DNA of 64,000 bases from Acidovorax sp. DW039 (lineage in GTDB: Bacteria; Pseudomonadota; Gammaproteobacteria; Burkholderiales; Burkholderiaceae_C). The notes under the pieces were generated by a model. That model was not told where the DNA came from. It searched no databases and saw only the letters and a list, made by a program, of their open reading frames with translations. The DNA lies in contig NZ_AP029019.1 of the NCBI RefSeq assembly GCF_037101375.1, positions 2,294,001 through 2,358,000 of the forward strand, read 5' to 3'. The position numbers and the translations under genes are program-made. This document shows, piece after piece, positions 9,140 through 18,916 of this stretch (its first letter is position 1; each line of letters opens with the position of its first letter).

Positions 9140-10564
9140 ATGCTCACTCTCAGTCCGGACAGCCAGACCCCCTTGGTCGGTCAGATCGTGGATGGTCTGC
9201 GTGGCCTGATTGCCGGGCAGGTGCTCAAGCCCGGAAGCAAGCTGCCCTCCATCCGGGCCTTTGCCGCATCGCATGGCGTGAGCGTATTCACGGTGGTGGA
9301 GGCTTACGACCGGCTCGTAGCCCAAGGCTGGCTGGTGTCGCGGTCCAACGCCGGTTTTTTCGTCAAGCGGCGGGGGGACGATGTGGCGCCCTCTTTGGGC
9401 GCAGGGCAAGAGCGCCCCGTGCCCCGTTTTGATGCGCGCTGGTATCTCAAGCAGATTTTTGAAAACCGCAACCTCCCCCTCAAGCCCGGTTGCGGCTGGT
9501 TGCCGCACGACTGGCTGTTTGGCGATGCGGTGCGGCGCAGCATGCGGCAGCTTTCTTCGGATGGCCCGGAGCTGGACGGCTACGGCCTGCCGCATGGGCA
9601 CATGGCGCTGCGCATGGTGGTGGCGGAGTCGCTGGCGGAGCACCATCTGGCGGTAGATGCCGACCAGGTGCTGCTCACGCAGGGCTCCAGCCAGGCGCTG
9701 GATCTGGTGGCGCGCCGCCTGGTCAAGCCTGGTGATGTGGTGCTGGTGGACGACCCCGGCTATCCCAACCTGACCTTCATGCTGCGCTTTGCGGGCGCTC
9801 ATATCCTGGGCGTGCCCCGCACCGCCACGGGGTATGACCTGCCTGCGCTGGAGGCCTTGCTGGCCGAGCACAAGCCCAAAGCCTTCTTTACCCAGCCACG
9901 GCTGCAGAGCCCGACCTGCTCGGTGGCCTCCATGGCGCATCTGCACCGCCTGCTGCAACTGGCCGAGCAGCACGATTTCATGCTGGTGGAGAACGATATC
10001 TACGCGGACATGGACCCTACGTCCCGGCCCTCGCTGGCCAGCCTCGATCAGCTCCACCGCGTGGTGTATGTGGGCAGCTATTCCAAGACCATATCGCCCA
10101 ACCTGCGCACCGGTTTTGTGCTGGCCCGGCGCGATCTGCTTGACGAACTGGTCCAACTCAAGATGGTCTCTGGGCTGACTTCGTCCGAGATCACGGAGCG
10201 GCTGACCTTTGGGGTGGTGACCGATGGGCGCTGGCGCAAGCACCTGAAGTCGCTGCGCGAACGTCTGGCCGAGGCGCACCAGCAAGTAGGGCGCAGGCTG
10301 GACACGCTGGGTTTTGAGCTGTTCCACGAGCCCGAGGCGGGCATGTACCTATGGGCGCGGCACCCTGATCTGCCCGACAGCGCAGAGCTGTCCAAAGAAG
10401 CCACGGGGGCGGGCATCATGTTGGGGCCGGGGCAGCTCTTCCTGACGGAATCGCGCCCCACGGGCTGGCTGCGCTTCAACGTGGCCTTCAGCCTGGATGA
10501 GCGGCTGTGGAGTTTTCTGGACCAGAGCATGGTGCGCGCCCGGCATGCCCAGGCAGCGCAGTAG
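9140..10564 (+). CDS. MocR/GabR-type regulator (GntR HTH plus aminotransferase-like domain)
   Basis: A 474-residue fusion. Residues 1-75 are a GntR winged helix-turn-helix (PLVGQIVDGLRGLIAGQVLKPGSKLPS). Residues about 110-470 are a fold-type I aminotransferase domain with the PLP lysine in GSYSKTISPN (about residue 315). Relatives such as B. subtilis GabR bind PLP and GABA and activate gabT/gabD. The motif that is NPTG in active enzymes reads QSPTC here and the PLP-ring acid region reads ENDIY, so it is probably a sensor, not an enzyme. Divergence from gabT supports control of the GABA cluster. The start at 9140 was picked for the HTH boundary. Confidence 0.9.
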   Translation: MLTLSPDSQTPLVGQIVDGLRGLIAGQVLKPGSKLPSIRAFAASHGVSVFTVVEAYDRLVAQGWLVSRSNAGFFVKRRGDDVAPSLGAGQERPVPRFDARWYLKQIFENRNLPLKPGCGWLPHDWLFGDAVRRSMRQLSSDGPELDGYGLPHGHMALRMVVAESLAEHHLAVDADQVLLTQGSSQALDLVARRLVKPGDVVLVDDPGYPNLTFMLRFAGAHILGVPRTATGYDLPALEALLAEHKPKAFFTQPRLQSPTCSVASMAHLHRLLQLAEQHDFMLVENDIYADMDPTSRPSLASLDQLHRVVYVGSYSKTISPNLRTGFVLARRDLLDELVQLKMVSGLTSSEITERLTFGVVTDGRWRKHLKSLRERLAEAHQQVGRRLDTLGFELFHEPEAGMYLWARHPDLPDSAELSKEATGAGIMLGPGQLFLTESRPTGWLRFNVAFSLDERLWSFLDQSMVRARHAQAAQ

Positions 10565-10634
10565 CGCAGCTCTTTATTGCCGACAACGCACCATGAATGC
10601 CCTGCCGCGCCGCCGGGGCGCGGGCGGCAGCAAG

Positions 10635-10662
10635 TCACTGCGTGGGCGGTGCCACGCAGTGA
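10635..10662. terminator. hairpin between convergent genes
   Basis: TCACTGCGTGG and CCACGCAGTGA form a perfect 11-bp stem with a 6-base loop between the regulator stop (10564) and the convergent transporter stop (10669). There is no T tract, so termination is likely but not certain. Confidence 0.5.
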
Positions 10663-10668
10663 GGGGTA

Positions 10669-12030
10669 TCAGTGGGCCGCGACCACGCTGCCCATGATGG
10701 GGAACAGACCCAGCAGCAGGCAGGCTCCCATCAGGGCGAGCGACACCAGCGTGGCCCATTTGAGGGTGAAGCGCTGGTGATCGCCAAAGTCCACCCCTGC
10801 CAGCGACACCAGCAGGTAGGTCGAAGGCACCAGAGGGCTCAGCAGGTGCACGGGCTGGCCAATCAGCGATGCGCGGGCCATCTCCACCGCACTCACGCCG
10901 TAGGCCTGTGCGGCCTCGTTCAGGATGGGCAGCACGCCAAAGTAGAACGCGTCGTTGGACATGAAGAACGTCAGCGGCATGCTCAGCAGTGCCGTGATGG
11001 TGGGCATGTAGGGCCCCAGACTCTTAGGGATGGCTGCCAGCAGCCCGCGGGACATGGCTTCCACCATGCCCGTGCCTGACAGGATGCCGGTGAAGATGCC
11101 TGCGGCAAAGATCAGTGCCACCACGGCCAGTGCGTTGGTGGCGTATTCGGCCACCACCTTGCGCTGGTCGGCTACGTCGGGGTAGTTGATGACGATGGCC
11201 ACGGCAAAGCCCACCATGAACAGCACAGGCAGCGGCAGCAGGCTCATGATGAGCGCCACCATCAGCGCGGTAGTCAAGGCCAGGTTCACCCACAGCAGGC
11301 GGGGGCGGCGCATGTCAGCGCTGTCGGGGCCTGCGATGGTGGGCAGATGTTCGCCCGTGCTTTCTTCGTCCGCTTCCATGGCAGCGATGGTGTCGCTGGC
11401 TGGCAGGCTGACGCTGCCCAGGCGGCGGCGTTCGCTCAGGCCCAGGAAGAAAGCCACACCCAGCAGCGCCACGATGGCCAGGCCCATGGCAGGCACCATG
11501 GGGACGAACACGTCCGCAGGGTCCACATGCAAGGCACTGGCGGCGCGGGCCGTAGGGCCGCCCCAGGGCGTGAGGTTCATGATGCCGCTCGCTATCAGTG
11601 CCACGCAGGTCAGGCTCAGCGGGTTCATCTTGAGCCGCTTGTACAGCGGCAGCATTGATGCAATCGTGATCATGTAGGTGGTGGAGCCATCGCCATCGAG
11701 CGAGATGAGCAGCGCGAGCACCGCCGAGCCCATGACGATCTTGAGCGGGTCGCCCTTCACGATCTTGAGAATGACGCCGACCACCGGGTCAAACAGACCG
11801 GCATGGATCATCACGCCGAAGTAGAGGATGGCAAACATCAGCATCACACCCGTGGGCGCAATCTTGCGGATGCCGTCAAGCATCATGCCGCCCATGGTGG
11901 GGGCGAACCCACCGATGGCGGCAAATACGATGGGGATGCTGATCAGCGCCACCAGGGGCGAGAGCTTGCGCGTCATGATCAGCGTCATGAAGGTCAGCAC
12001 CATGCCGAATCCAAGCAGGGTCAGCAGCAT
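10669..12030 (-). CDS. CitMHS family citrate-metal:H+ symporter
   Basis: A 453-residue inner-membrane carrier with about 11-12 hydrophobic segments and the CitMHS features SLDGDGSTTYMI and NLTPWGGPTARAASAL. Family members take up citrate complexed with Mg2+ or Ca2+ in symport with protons. AAGGAGACC precedes the ATG at 12030. It diverges from a TctD/TctE-like two-component pair and a binding protein. That arrangement suggests citrate or a related tricarboxylate is sensed next door and controls this gene. Confidence 0.9.
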   Translation of the reverse strand: MLLTLLGFGMVLTFMTLIMTRKLSPLVALISIPIVFAAIGGFAPTMGGMMLDGIRKIAPTGVMLMFAILYFGVMIHAGLFDPVVGVILKIVKGDPLKIVMGSAVLALLISLDGDGSTTYMITIASMLPLYKRLKMNPLSLTCVALIASGIMNLTPWGGPTARAASALHVDPADVFVPMVPAMGLAIVALLGVAFFLGLSERRRLGSVSLPASDTIAAMEADEESTGEHLPTIAGPDSADMRRPRLLWVNLALTTALMVALIMSLLPLPVLFMVGFAVAIVINYPDVADQRKVVAEYATNALAVVALIFAAGIFTGILSGTGMVEAMSRGLLAAIPKSLGPYMPTITALLSMPLTFFMSNDAFYFGVLPILNEAAQAYGVSAVEMARASLIGQPVHLLSPLVPSTYLLVSLAGVDFGDHQRFTLKWATLVSLALMGACLLLGLFPIMGSVVAAH

Positions 12031-12335
12031 GGCAGGGGTCTCCTTGTGGGTGTCATCGGGGATTCCGTTCAGAGCAGGAAAACAAAGCAAAAAAAGCGGC
12101 TGCTATGGCCGCTACGCTGGGTTGCCCATGTGCAGAAGGATCTGCACCGCCGCCCGGCGATGGGGGTGAACCTTAGGTTTTCACTCTGTCGTGCGCCTGT
12201 CGTGCCCAAAAATCGAGGGTATCCACTTATAGGGTAAACCCTTGGTTGTAGGTGGCTCGTGAAACAATAGAGGGTTAGACGGTGCGTGCGCCGTACGGTC
12301 TTGCCCTTGCTCTACTTTCTTTCCTTTTTGCAGCC
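12031..12335. promoter_or_regulatory. citrate transporter / two-component divergent promoter region
   Basis: A 305-base intergenic region. It contains repeated GGGTA-like words (12217-12221, 12232-12236) within GAGGGTATCCACTTATAGGG, a plausible response-regulator direct-repeat site, and part of a short palindrome near 12090-12112 (GCGGCTGCTATGGCCGC). No gene is visible. Assignment as binding site is inference. Confidence 0.35.
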
Positions 12336-13106
12336 ATGCGCATCCTCCTGGTAGAAGACGACCCCGATCTGGCCGAGGCCGTGGTGCGCCGCTTGCGCAG
12401 GCAGGGGCATGCGGTGGACTGGCAGTCTGATGGACGCAAGGCCCTGGAGGTGCTGGGCTACACCGCGTTCGATCTGGTGCTGCTCGATATCGGCCTGCCA
12501 GGGCTGGACGGGCTGAGCCTGTTGGCGCAATTGCGCAGGCAGGGCAACAAGACGCCCGTGCTCATGCTGACCGCCCGATCGGACATTGAAGACCGGGTCA
12601 ACGCTCTGGACGAGGGCGCGGACGATTACCTGGACAAGCCGTTTGACTTTCGCGAACTGGATGCCCGCTGCCGGGCGCTGCTGCGCCGCCCGCAAGGGCA
12701 GGCCGCAGGCCGCTGGGACGTGGGAGGGCTGGTCATCGACAGCGCTGCACGCCGCGTCAGCCTGCAGGGCGTGGAGCTGGACTTGCCCCACCGCGAATAC
12801 AGCCTGCTCGAAATTCTGGTGGGCCGCCTGGGCCGGGTGGTCAGCAAGGATGAGATTGCCGGTCGCCTTTTCAACTTTGACGAAGACGTGGGCCTGAACG
12901 CCATCGAGGTCTATGTGGGCCGATTGCGCAAGAAGCTTGCGACCAGCAGCCTGCGCATTGCCACCGTGCGCAGCGTGGGTTACCGGGCCGATGTGCTGCC
13001 GAACGAAGGTGATCCGGTGCCTTCAACGTCAGAGGGCGCAGGCGATGCACAGGCACCGCAGTCCCCCACGATGACGACCGTCGTGCCATCCGATGCACCC
13101 CGCTGA
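12336..13106 (+). CDS. OmpR-family response regulator, TctD-like
   Basis: A 256-residue regulator. Receiver domain residues 1-115 carry the acidic pair in VEDD, the phosphorylated aspartate in VLLDIGLPG (about residue 51) and the lysine in DKPF. A winged-helix DNA-binding domain (about 125-225) ends in VRSVGYRAD, followed by a short disordered tail. TctD-like proteins control tricarboxylate transport genes. Its stop overlaps the kinase start by 14 bases, and it faces a citrate transporter. The ATG at 12336 begins the MRILLVEDD consensus. Confidence 0.93.
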   Translation: MRILLVEDDPDLAEAVVRRLRRQGHAVDWQSDGRKALEVLGYTAFDLVLLDIGLPGLDGLSLLAQLRRQGNKTPVLMLTARSDIEDRVNALDEGADDYLDKPFDFRELDARCRALLRRPQGQAAGRWDVGGLVIDSAARRVSLQGVELDLPHREYSLLEILVGRLGRVVSKDEIAGRLFNFDEDVGLNAIEVYVGRLRKKLATSSLRIATVRSVGYRADVLPNEGDPVPSTSEGAGDAQAPQSPTMTTVVPSDAPR

Positions 13107-14709
13107 CAGCAGCTCGCCTGCCTCGCCCAGCCTGGTGCGTACGCTGCCTGCGGTGCGGCACACCTTGCTGCGCGCGATTTACGCGCTGTTTGTACTGGCC
13201 ACGGTGGTTTTGTTTTTTGCAGCGCGCAGCTACGGCCAACGCGCTGCGGATGGGTCGTACGACCATCTGCTTCAGGCCTCGGCCTTGTCGATGGCAGACA
13301 GCGTGGCCTTGGTGCAGGGCCAGTGGCAAGTGGACCTGCCCTATGCGGCCCTGGATGTGCTGGCCATGGCCCCTGAAGACCGGGCGTTTTATCGCATCGT
13401 GGGGCCAGACGGGCGCACCATCACCGGGTATGACGACCTTCCCGCGCCACCGGCAGGTTTGCCCTCAGATGCGGCGGCCAAGCCCCTGTTTTTTGACCAG
13501 GGCTATCGCGGCCAGTTGGTGCGTTTTGCCATGGTGCCACGCTACATTGCGGGCGGTGCCGGGGCAGGGCTGGTGTGGGTTCAGGTGGGGCAGACCCGGC
13601 TGGCCCGTGATGCGCTGGCGGCAGACATTGTGCTGCGCGCCACGGCCGCCATCGTTGCGTTGATGGCCGGGGTGTTCTGCCTGTTGTGGCTAGGCGTACA
13701 GCGCGCCTTGCGGCCCTTGGCATTGCTGGAGCAGGAGTTGCTGGCACGGCCCGCATCGGCCCTGCATCCGGTGACCAGCCCCGTGCCGCAGGAGCTGGCG
13801 CAGACCGTGCGTGCGCTCAACGGCTTCATGCAGCGCCTCTCGGTCAATCTGGATGCGCTGCGCACCTTCATTGCCGAAGCCGCGCACCAGATGCGCACCC
13901 CGCTGGCGGCGCTGATCGCACAGGCACAGGAAGGGCTGGACGATGACGACCCCGCAGCCCAGCGGCAAAGCCTGCAGGCGGTAGAGCGCAACGCACTGCG
14001 CTTGCGGCGCTTGCTCAACCAGTTGCTCAGCGATGCCAGCGTGACGCATCAGGACCAGTTGCAGCGTTTTGCGCCGGTGGATTTGCTGGTGCTGTTGCAG
14101 GAAGCCCTGCACGACGTGGTGCCCCGCGCCGAACCCCGCCCTGTGGTGCGCTTGTGGTGGCAGCCTCATGTGGATGCTGAAAGATTTTTGCTATCAAAAA
14201 ATGAGCTGCTTGCGATTGATTATCAAGCGCTGGAGCCTGAAAAGATACCTGATGAAAGCCCCGCAGCCTGGATGATGGGCGATGCGCTGATGCTGCGCGA
14301 GGCCTTCAAAAACCTGGTGGACAACGCCCTCAAGCATGGGCGACCTGAACAGGGGCCCGTGGATGTGACGGTGTCTGCCGAACTGGATGCCGCGACAGGG
14401 CTGGCGCACTGGTGTGTTGCGGTGGACGACTGCGGCCCCGGTGTGCCGGACGCCGAGCAGGCGCGGATGTTTGAGCGCTTTGCGCGGGGCGCGGGCGCGG
14501 CCCCGGGCGGTGCGGGCCTGGGGCTGGCAATTGTGCAGCGCGTGGTGCTGGGCCACGGTGGAACCCTGCAGGCGGGGCATCGCAAGAGCGAGCCTGCTGG
14601 CACGGTGGTGGGGTGGCGGGTGTGCATGCGTTTGCATGCCCAGGTGCCGCAAGAAACGGGCGCTGGGGCAGAGCCCGCGTCTCCCTCCGTTAGGAGAGGT
14701 ATTGCATGA
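13093..14709 (+). CDS. sensor histidine kinase, TctE-like, with in-frame repeat insertion
   Basis: A 538-residue membrane kinase. It has a first membrane helix near residues 28-45 and a periplasmic 2CSK_N-type sensor (about 50-175). A second helix lies near 180-200. After these come the HisKA box FIAEAAHQMRTP (His near 265), N box NLVDNALKHG (about 407) and G boxes DDCGPGVP and GGAGLGLAI. Between HisKA and the ATPase domain, 14185-14245 encodes about 20 residues (core ERFLLSKNELLAIDYQALEP) in AT-rich codons that match the short intergenic palindrome found elsewhere in the window. It overlaps the upstream regulator and the downstream binding-protein gene (ATGA). Confidence 0.92.
   Translation: MHPADSSSPASPSLVRTLPAVRHTLLRAIYALFVLATVVLFFAARSYGQRAADGSYDHLLQASALSMADSVALVQGQWQVDLPYAALDVLAMAPEDRAFYRIVGPDGRTITGYDDLPAPPAGLPSDAAAKPLFFDQGYRGQLVRFAMVPRYIAGGAGAGLVWVQVGQTRLARDALAADIVLRATAAIVALMAGVFCLLWLGVQRALRPLALLEQELLARPASALHPVTSPVPQELAQTVRALNGFMQRLSVNLDALRTFIAEAAHQMRTPLAALIAQAQEGLDDDDPAAQRQSLQAVERNALRLRRLLNQLLSDASVTHQDQLQRFAPVDLLVLLQEALHDVVPRAEPRPVVRLWWQPHVDAERFLLSKNELLAIDYQALEPEKIPDESPAAWMMGDALMLREAFKNLVDNALKHGRPEQGPVDVTVSAELDAATGLAHWCVAVDDCGPGVPDAEQARMFERFARGAGAAPGGAGLGLAIVQRVVLGHGGTLQAGHRKSEPAGTVVGWRVCMRLHAQVPQETGAGAEPASPSVRRGIA
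14185..14245 (+). repeat. short palindrome inserted in frame in kinase gene
   Basis: TTTTTGCTATCAAAAAATGA followed by GCTGCTTGCG and TATCAAGCGCTGGAGC matches intergenic copies such as 22651-22705. It adds codons unlike the GC-rich surroundings and keeps the reading frame. Confidence 0.75.
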
Positions 14710-15965
14710 ACAAGATCGACCTTCGCCCGCAGCGCTCGCTTGAAAGTACCGCCCCTGCCGCATCACGCCGCCGCACGCTGGCGTTGCTGGGCGGGGTGGC
14801 CCTTGCGGCCTCACCCTGGTGCCGTTCGGTCACTGCGGAGGCATCCATGGCAGCACCCGCTTCGGTCACCCGGTTTGCGGCCCCCGAGCGCGAGGAGGCC
14901 GTGCTGCGCATTGACAGCTCCACCGACACGGTCCTGTTTGCCCCCGCCATCCGCGACTTTCAGCGCCTCCACCCCAGTGTCACCGTCTGGTACGCAGACC
15001 GGCAGAGCCTGGACATGCATGCCCGGGCGCTGGCCTTTGCCGCTGCAGCGCGATCGGGCAGTGCCCTGGGTCGCCCAGAGATTGCAGTGCCGGAGGATGC
15101 GCCCGATCTCATCATCAGCAGCAGCCCCGACTTGCAAACCCAGCTGGCCAACGACGGGTTGGCCTGGGGGCACCAGTCGCCCCAGACGCGGGAACTGCCC
15201 GAGGGGGCGCACTGGCGCAGAGAGGTGTTCACCCTGGGGGCTGATGCCGTGGTCATGGCCTACAACCCGCGCCTTTTGCCCGTAGCGCAGGTGCCACGTA
15301 CCCGGGGGCAGCTGCTGGCCCTGTTGCGCCAGCCTGGCAGTCCGCTGCAGGGCCGCATCGGCATGTACGACGCCACCCGCAGCGGCCTGGGCTACCTGCT
15401 GGCTACGCAGGACTCGCGCTTTGACAGTACGGCCAGCGTGCTGCTGGCGGCGATGGGAGAGGCGGGCGTGCGCCTGGGGGACCACATTGAGCCCTTGCTG
15501 GACCGGCTTGAAAAGGGCGAACTCGCGCTGGTTTACAACGTGCCCGCGTCTTACCCGCTGGCGCGCATGGACGCTGGTGCCAGCCTGCGGGTGGTGGTGC
15601 CCGAGGACTACACGCTGCTGACCACCCGGGTCGCCCTCATCCCCACCACGGCCCCGCACCCCGAGAAGGCAAGGCCTTTTCTTGACTACCTGCTCTCCCC
15701 TCAAGGGCAGGCCGTGCTGGCGCGGGATACACGTCTTTTGCCAGTGCGCCAGGCTGTGGCTGCGGCGCGCGATGGGCGTGCTTTGGCGCTGCCCGGGCGT
15801 GTGGGGGCTGCCTCGGCACTCTCTGCTGCTTCTGCTGAGGTAGCTCCCGGCAGCAGCGCCTGGCGCTTGCTGTCGCCCGGCCTGGGGCTGCTTGCGTATC
15901 TGGACCCGCTCAAGCGGCAGCGCTTTCTGCAAGCCTGGGCCACCAGCGTGCAGCCCCGCAAGTGA
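14706..15965 (+). CDS. periplasmic binding protein coupled to two-component system
   Basis: A 419-residue ABC-type (iron/thiamine-like) solute-binding protein. The N-terminus has a twin-arginine-like SRRRTLALLG and a hydrophobic stretch ending near the A-S-A region, so it is exported. The mature part has the LRIDSSTDTVLFAPAIRDF start of the family and YNPRLLP, YNVPASYPL. No transporter genes accompany it. Its start codon overlaps the kinase stop (ATGA), so it is translationally coupled. I infer a role as extracytoplasmic sensor for the TctE-like kinase rather than in uptake. Some two-component systems are known to use such a third component. Confidence 0.8.
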   Translation: MNKIDLRPQRSLESTAPAASRRRTLALLGGVALAASPWCRSVTAEASMAAPASVTRFAAPEREEAVLRIDSSTDTVLFAPAIRDFQRLHPSVTVWYADRQSLDMHARALAFAAAARSGSALGRPEIAVPEDAPDLIISSSPDLQTQLANDGLAWGHQSPQTRELPEGAHWRREVFTLGADAVVMAYNPRLLPVAQVPRTRGQLLALLRQPGSPLQGRIGMYDATRSGLGYLLATQDSRFDSTASVLLAAMGEAGVRLGDHIEPLLDRLEKGELALVYNVPASYPLARMDAGASLRVVVPEDYTLLTTRVALIPTTAPHPEKARPFLDYLLSPQGQAVLARDTRLLPVRQAVAAARDGRALALPGRVGAASALSAASAEVAPGSSAWRLLSPGLGLLAYLDPLKRQRFLQAWATSVQPRK

Positions 15966-16133
15966 GCGCGGCTGACCCGTGCGGGCGAGGGCTGGCGGGT
16001 GACGTCTGCCAGCCAATACGCCAGCCGATGCGTGCAGATAACGGTGAGATAATTGAAGGTTCCGAACCCCGTTCCAACCCTTTTCCTAGATGCAACCGCT
16101 CCCGGCATGCCGAGGCAGCGTAGAAAGACCCGG

Positions 16134-18743
16134 ATGAAAGTATCTGAAATCCGCGCCAAGTTTCTCGACTTCTTCGCCGAGCGCGGCCACACCATCGTGG
16201 CATCGTCGTCGCTGGTGCCCGGCAACGACCCTACGTTGATGTTCACCAACTCGGGCATGGTGCAGTTCAAGGACGTGTTCCTGGGCACCGACAAGCGCTC
16301 GTACAACCGCGCGGTGTCCGTGCAGGCCTGCCTGCGTGCGGGCGGAAAGCACAACGACCTGGAAAACGTGGGCTACACCGCCCGCCACCACACCTTCTTC
16401 GAAATGCTGGGCAACTGGTCGTTTGGCGACTACTTCAAGCGCGAATCGCTGAAGTGGGCCTGGGAGCTGCTGACCGAGGTCTACAAGCTGCCGCCCGAGC
16501 GCCTGCTGGCTACCGTGTACCTTGAAGACGACGAGGCCTACGACATCTGGACCAAGGAAATCGGTCTGCCACCCGAGCGCGTGATCCGCATCGGCGACAA
16601 CAAGGGCGGCCGCTACAAGTCCGACAACTTCTGGATGATGGCGGACACCGGCCCCTGCGGCCCTTGCTCCGAAATCTTCTACGACCACGGCCCGGAAATC
16701 CCTGGCGGCCCTCCAGGCAGCCCCGATGAAGACGGCGACCGCTTCATCGAGATCTGGAACAACGTGTTCATGCAGTTCGACATGAAGGAAGACGGCTCTG
16801 TGGTGCCGCTGCCTGCCCCTTGCGTGGACACCGGCATGGGCCTGGAGCGCCTGGCGGCCATCCTGCAGCATGTGCACAGCAACTACGAGATCGACATCTT
16901 CGACCAGCTCATCAAGGCCGCCGCCCGCGAAACCGGCGTGACCGACCTGGACAACAAGAGCCTGCGTGTGATTGCCGACCACATCCGCGCCACCGCGTTC
17001 CTGGTGAGCGACGGCGTGATCCCCAGCAACGAAGGCCGCGGCTACGTGCAGCGCCGCATCGTGCGCCGAGCCATCCGCCACGGCTACAAGCTGGGCAAGA
17101 AGACCCCGTTCTTCCACAAGCTGGTGGCCGACCTGGCCCGCCTGATGGGCGATGCCTACCCGGCCCTGCGCGAGCAGGAGCAGCGCATTACCGACGTGCT
17201 CAAGACCGAGGAAGAGCGCTTCTTCGAGACCTTGGCCAACGGCATGGAAATTCTAGACGCAGCGCTGGAAGGCGGCGCGAAGGTGCTGCCCGGTGAGGTG
17301 GCCTTCAAGCTGCACGACACCTACGGCTTCCCGCTCGACCTGACCAACGATGTGTGCCGCGAGCGCGATGTGGAAGTGGACGAGGCTGGCTTCAAGGCCG
17401 CCATGGAAAAGCAGAAGGCTCAGGCCCGCGCTGCAGGCAAGTTCAAGATGGACCGTGCGCTGGAATACACCGGTGACGCCAACCAGTTCACCGGCTACAA
17501 CAGCCTGGCCGAGACTGCAAAAATCGTAGCTATCTACGTAGACGGCACCAGCGCTGCAGCCCTGAAGGCAGGTCAGAACGGTGTGGTGGTGCTGGATACG
17601 ACCCCCTTCTACGCCGAAAGCGGTGGCCAGGTGGGTGACGAAGGCGTCATCACCAGCGGTTCTGCCCGTTTTGCAGTGGGCGATACGCTCAAGATCAAGG
17701 CCGATGTGTTTGGCCACCACGGCACGCTGGAAGAGGGCACGCTCAACGTGGGCGACACCGTGCAGGCCCAGGTCAACACCGCAGTGCGCGCCGCAACCAT
17801 GCGCAACCACTCGGTCACGCACATCATGCACAAGGCCCTGCGCGAAGTGCTGGGCAGCCACGTGCAGCAAAAGGGCAGCCTGGTGAATGCCGATCGCACC
17901 CGTTTTGACTTTGCGCACAACGCGCCGGTCACCGATGCCGAGATCCGTGAGATCGAGCGCCGCGTGAACGAGGAAATCCTGGCGAACACAGCCACCGATG
18001 CCCGCGTGATGGACATCGAGTCGGCCCAGAAGACCGGCGCGATGATGCTGTTTGGCGAGAAGTACGGCGAGACCGTGCGCGTGCTGGACATAGGCACCAG
18101 CCGAGAACTGTGCGGTGGTACCCATGTTCAGCGCACGGGGGATATTGGCCTGTTCAAGGTGGTGGCAGAAGGCGGTGTTGCTGCAGGCGTGCGCCGCATT
18201 GAAGCTGTGACGGGCGCCAATGCCCTGGCCTACCTGCAAAGCCTGGAAGACACCGTGAACCAGGCCGCAGGTGCGCTGAAGACGCCTGCCGCCGAGCTGA
18301 CCTCCCGCATCGGCCAAGCGCTGGACCAGATCAAGGCGCTGGAGAAGGAAGTGTCCGCCCTCAAGGGCAAGCTGGCCTCCAGCCAGGGCGATGAACTGGT
18401 GGGGCAGGCCGTGGATGTGAAGGGCCTGAAAGTGCTGGCAGCCAAGCTCGAAGGTGCCGATGCCAAGACCCTGCGCGACACCATGGACAAGCTCAAGGAC
18501 AAGCTCAAGACAGCCGCCATCGTGCTGGCTGCGGTGGATGGCGACAAGGTGCAACTGGCTGCTGGCGTCACACCCGACAGCGTGGGCAAGGTCAAGGCGG
18601 GCGAGCTGGTGAACTTTGTGGCCCAACAAGTGGGCGGCAAGGGCGGCGGCAAGCCAGACATGGCCATGGCGGGCGGGACCGATGCAGGCAAGCTGCCTGC
18701 GGCGCTGGCCTCGGTGCAAGCCTGGGTGGCTGAGCGCGTTTAA
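16134..18743 (+). CDS. alaS: alanyl-tRNA synthetase
   Basis: Charges tRNA-Ala with alanine in the cytoplasm. It has 869 residues (E. coli 876) with the class II core at the start ([27 protein letters not shown]), the editing domain with [11 protein letters not shown] zinc/editing histidines, CGGTHV, and the C-terminal C-Ala domain. The ATG at 16134 matches the universal N-terminus; the frame open from 16053 is only upstream extension. It stands alone, ended by a terminator at 18799-18834. Confidence 0.98.
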   Translation: MKVSEIRAKFLDFFAERGHTIVASSSLVPGNDPTLMFTNSGMVQFKDVFLGTDKRSYNRAVSVQACLRAGGKHNDLENVGYTARHHTFFEMLGNWSFGDYFKRESLKWAWELLTEVYKLPPERLLATVYLEDDEAYDIWTKEIGLPPERVIRIGDNKGGRYKSDNFWMMADTGPCGPCSEIFYDHGPEIPGGPPGSPDEDGDRFIEIWNNVFMQFDMKEDGSVVPLPAPCVDTGMGLERLAAILQHVHSNYEIDIFDQLIKAAARETGVTDLDNKSLRVIADHIRATAFLVSDGVIPSNEGRGYVQRRIVRRAIRHGYKLGKKTPFFHKLVADLARLMGDAYPALREQEQRITDVLKTEEERFFETLANGMEILDAALEGGAKVLPGEVAFKLHDTYGFPLDLTNDVCRERDVEVDEAGFKAAMEKQKAQARAAGKFKMDRALEYTGDANQFTGYNSLAETAKIVAIYVDGTSAAALKAGQNGVVVLDTTPFYAESGGQVGDEGVITSGSARFAVGDTLKIKADVFGHHGTLEEGTLNVGDTVQAQVNTAVRAATMRNHSVTHIMHKALREVLGSHVQQKGSLVNADRTRFDFAHNAPVTDAEIREIERRVNEEILANTATDARVMDIESAQKTGAMMLFGEKYGETVRVLDIGTSRELCGGTHVQRTGDIGLFKVVAEGGVAAGVRRIEAVTGANALAYLQSLEDTVNQAAGALKTPAAELTSRIGQALDQIKALEKEVSALKGKLASSQGDELVGQAVDVKGLKVLAAKLEGADAKTLRDTMDKLKDKLKTAAIVLAAVDGDKVQLAAGVTPDSVGKVKAGELVNFVAQQVGGKGGGKPDMAMAGGTDAGKLPAALASVQAWVAERV

Positions 18744-18798
18744 GGCGAACGCTCCCTTTCGCTGCCCCCCGGTTCCCGGACGGGCTTAGCAAAAAACA

Positions 18799-18834
18799 AA
18801 AGCCGCCCCTGGTTGTGCCAGGGGCGGCTTTTTC
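18799..18834 (+). terminator. alaS terminator
   Basis: AAGCCGCCCCTGG pairs perfectly with CCAGGGGCGGCTT across a 5-base loop and is followed by TTTTT. It lies about 55 bases after the alaS stop and could also work in the other direction. Confidence 0.88.
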
Positions 18835-18916
18835 TTTGATCCACCTCGCTGTCTGCGTGTGTTTTGCTGTGCGGCCCGGCAAAGCTGCAGGGCCTGCGGT
18901 TAAGCTCTTGGGTTCT

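Noticed and set aside
8330..10327. 665-codon minus-strand frame across the MocR and gabT genes
   Set aside because: Rich in histidine, glycine and arginine with no family features. It is the antisense shadow of two well supported genes in high-GC DNA.
17515..17545. CAAAAATCGTAGCTATC in alaS resembling half of the short palindrome
   Set aside because: The encoded residues ([11 protein letters not shown]) look normal for AlaRS and the match is short, so chance is the simpler explanation.
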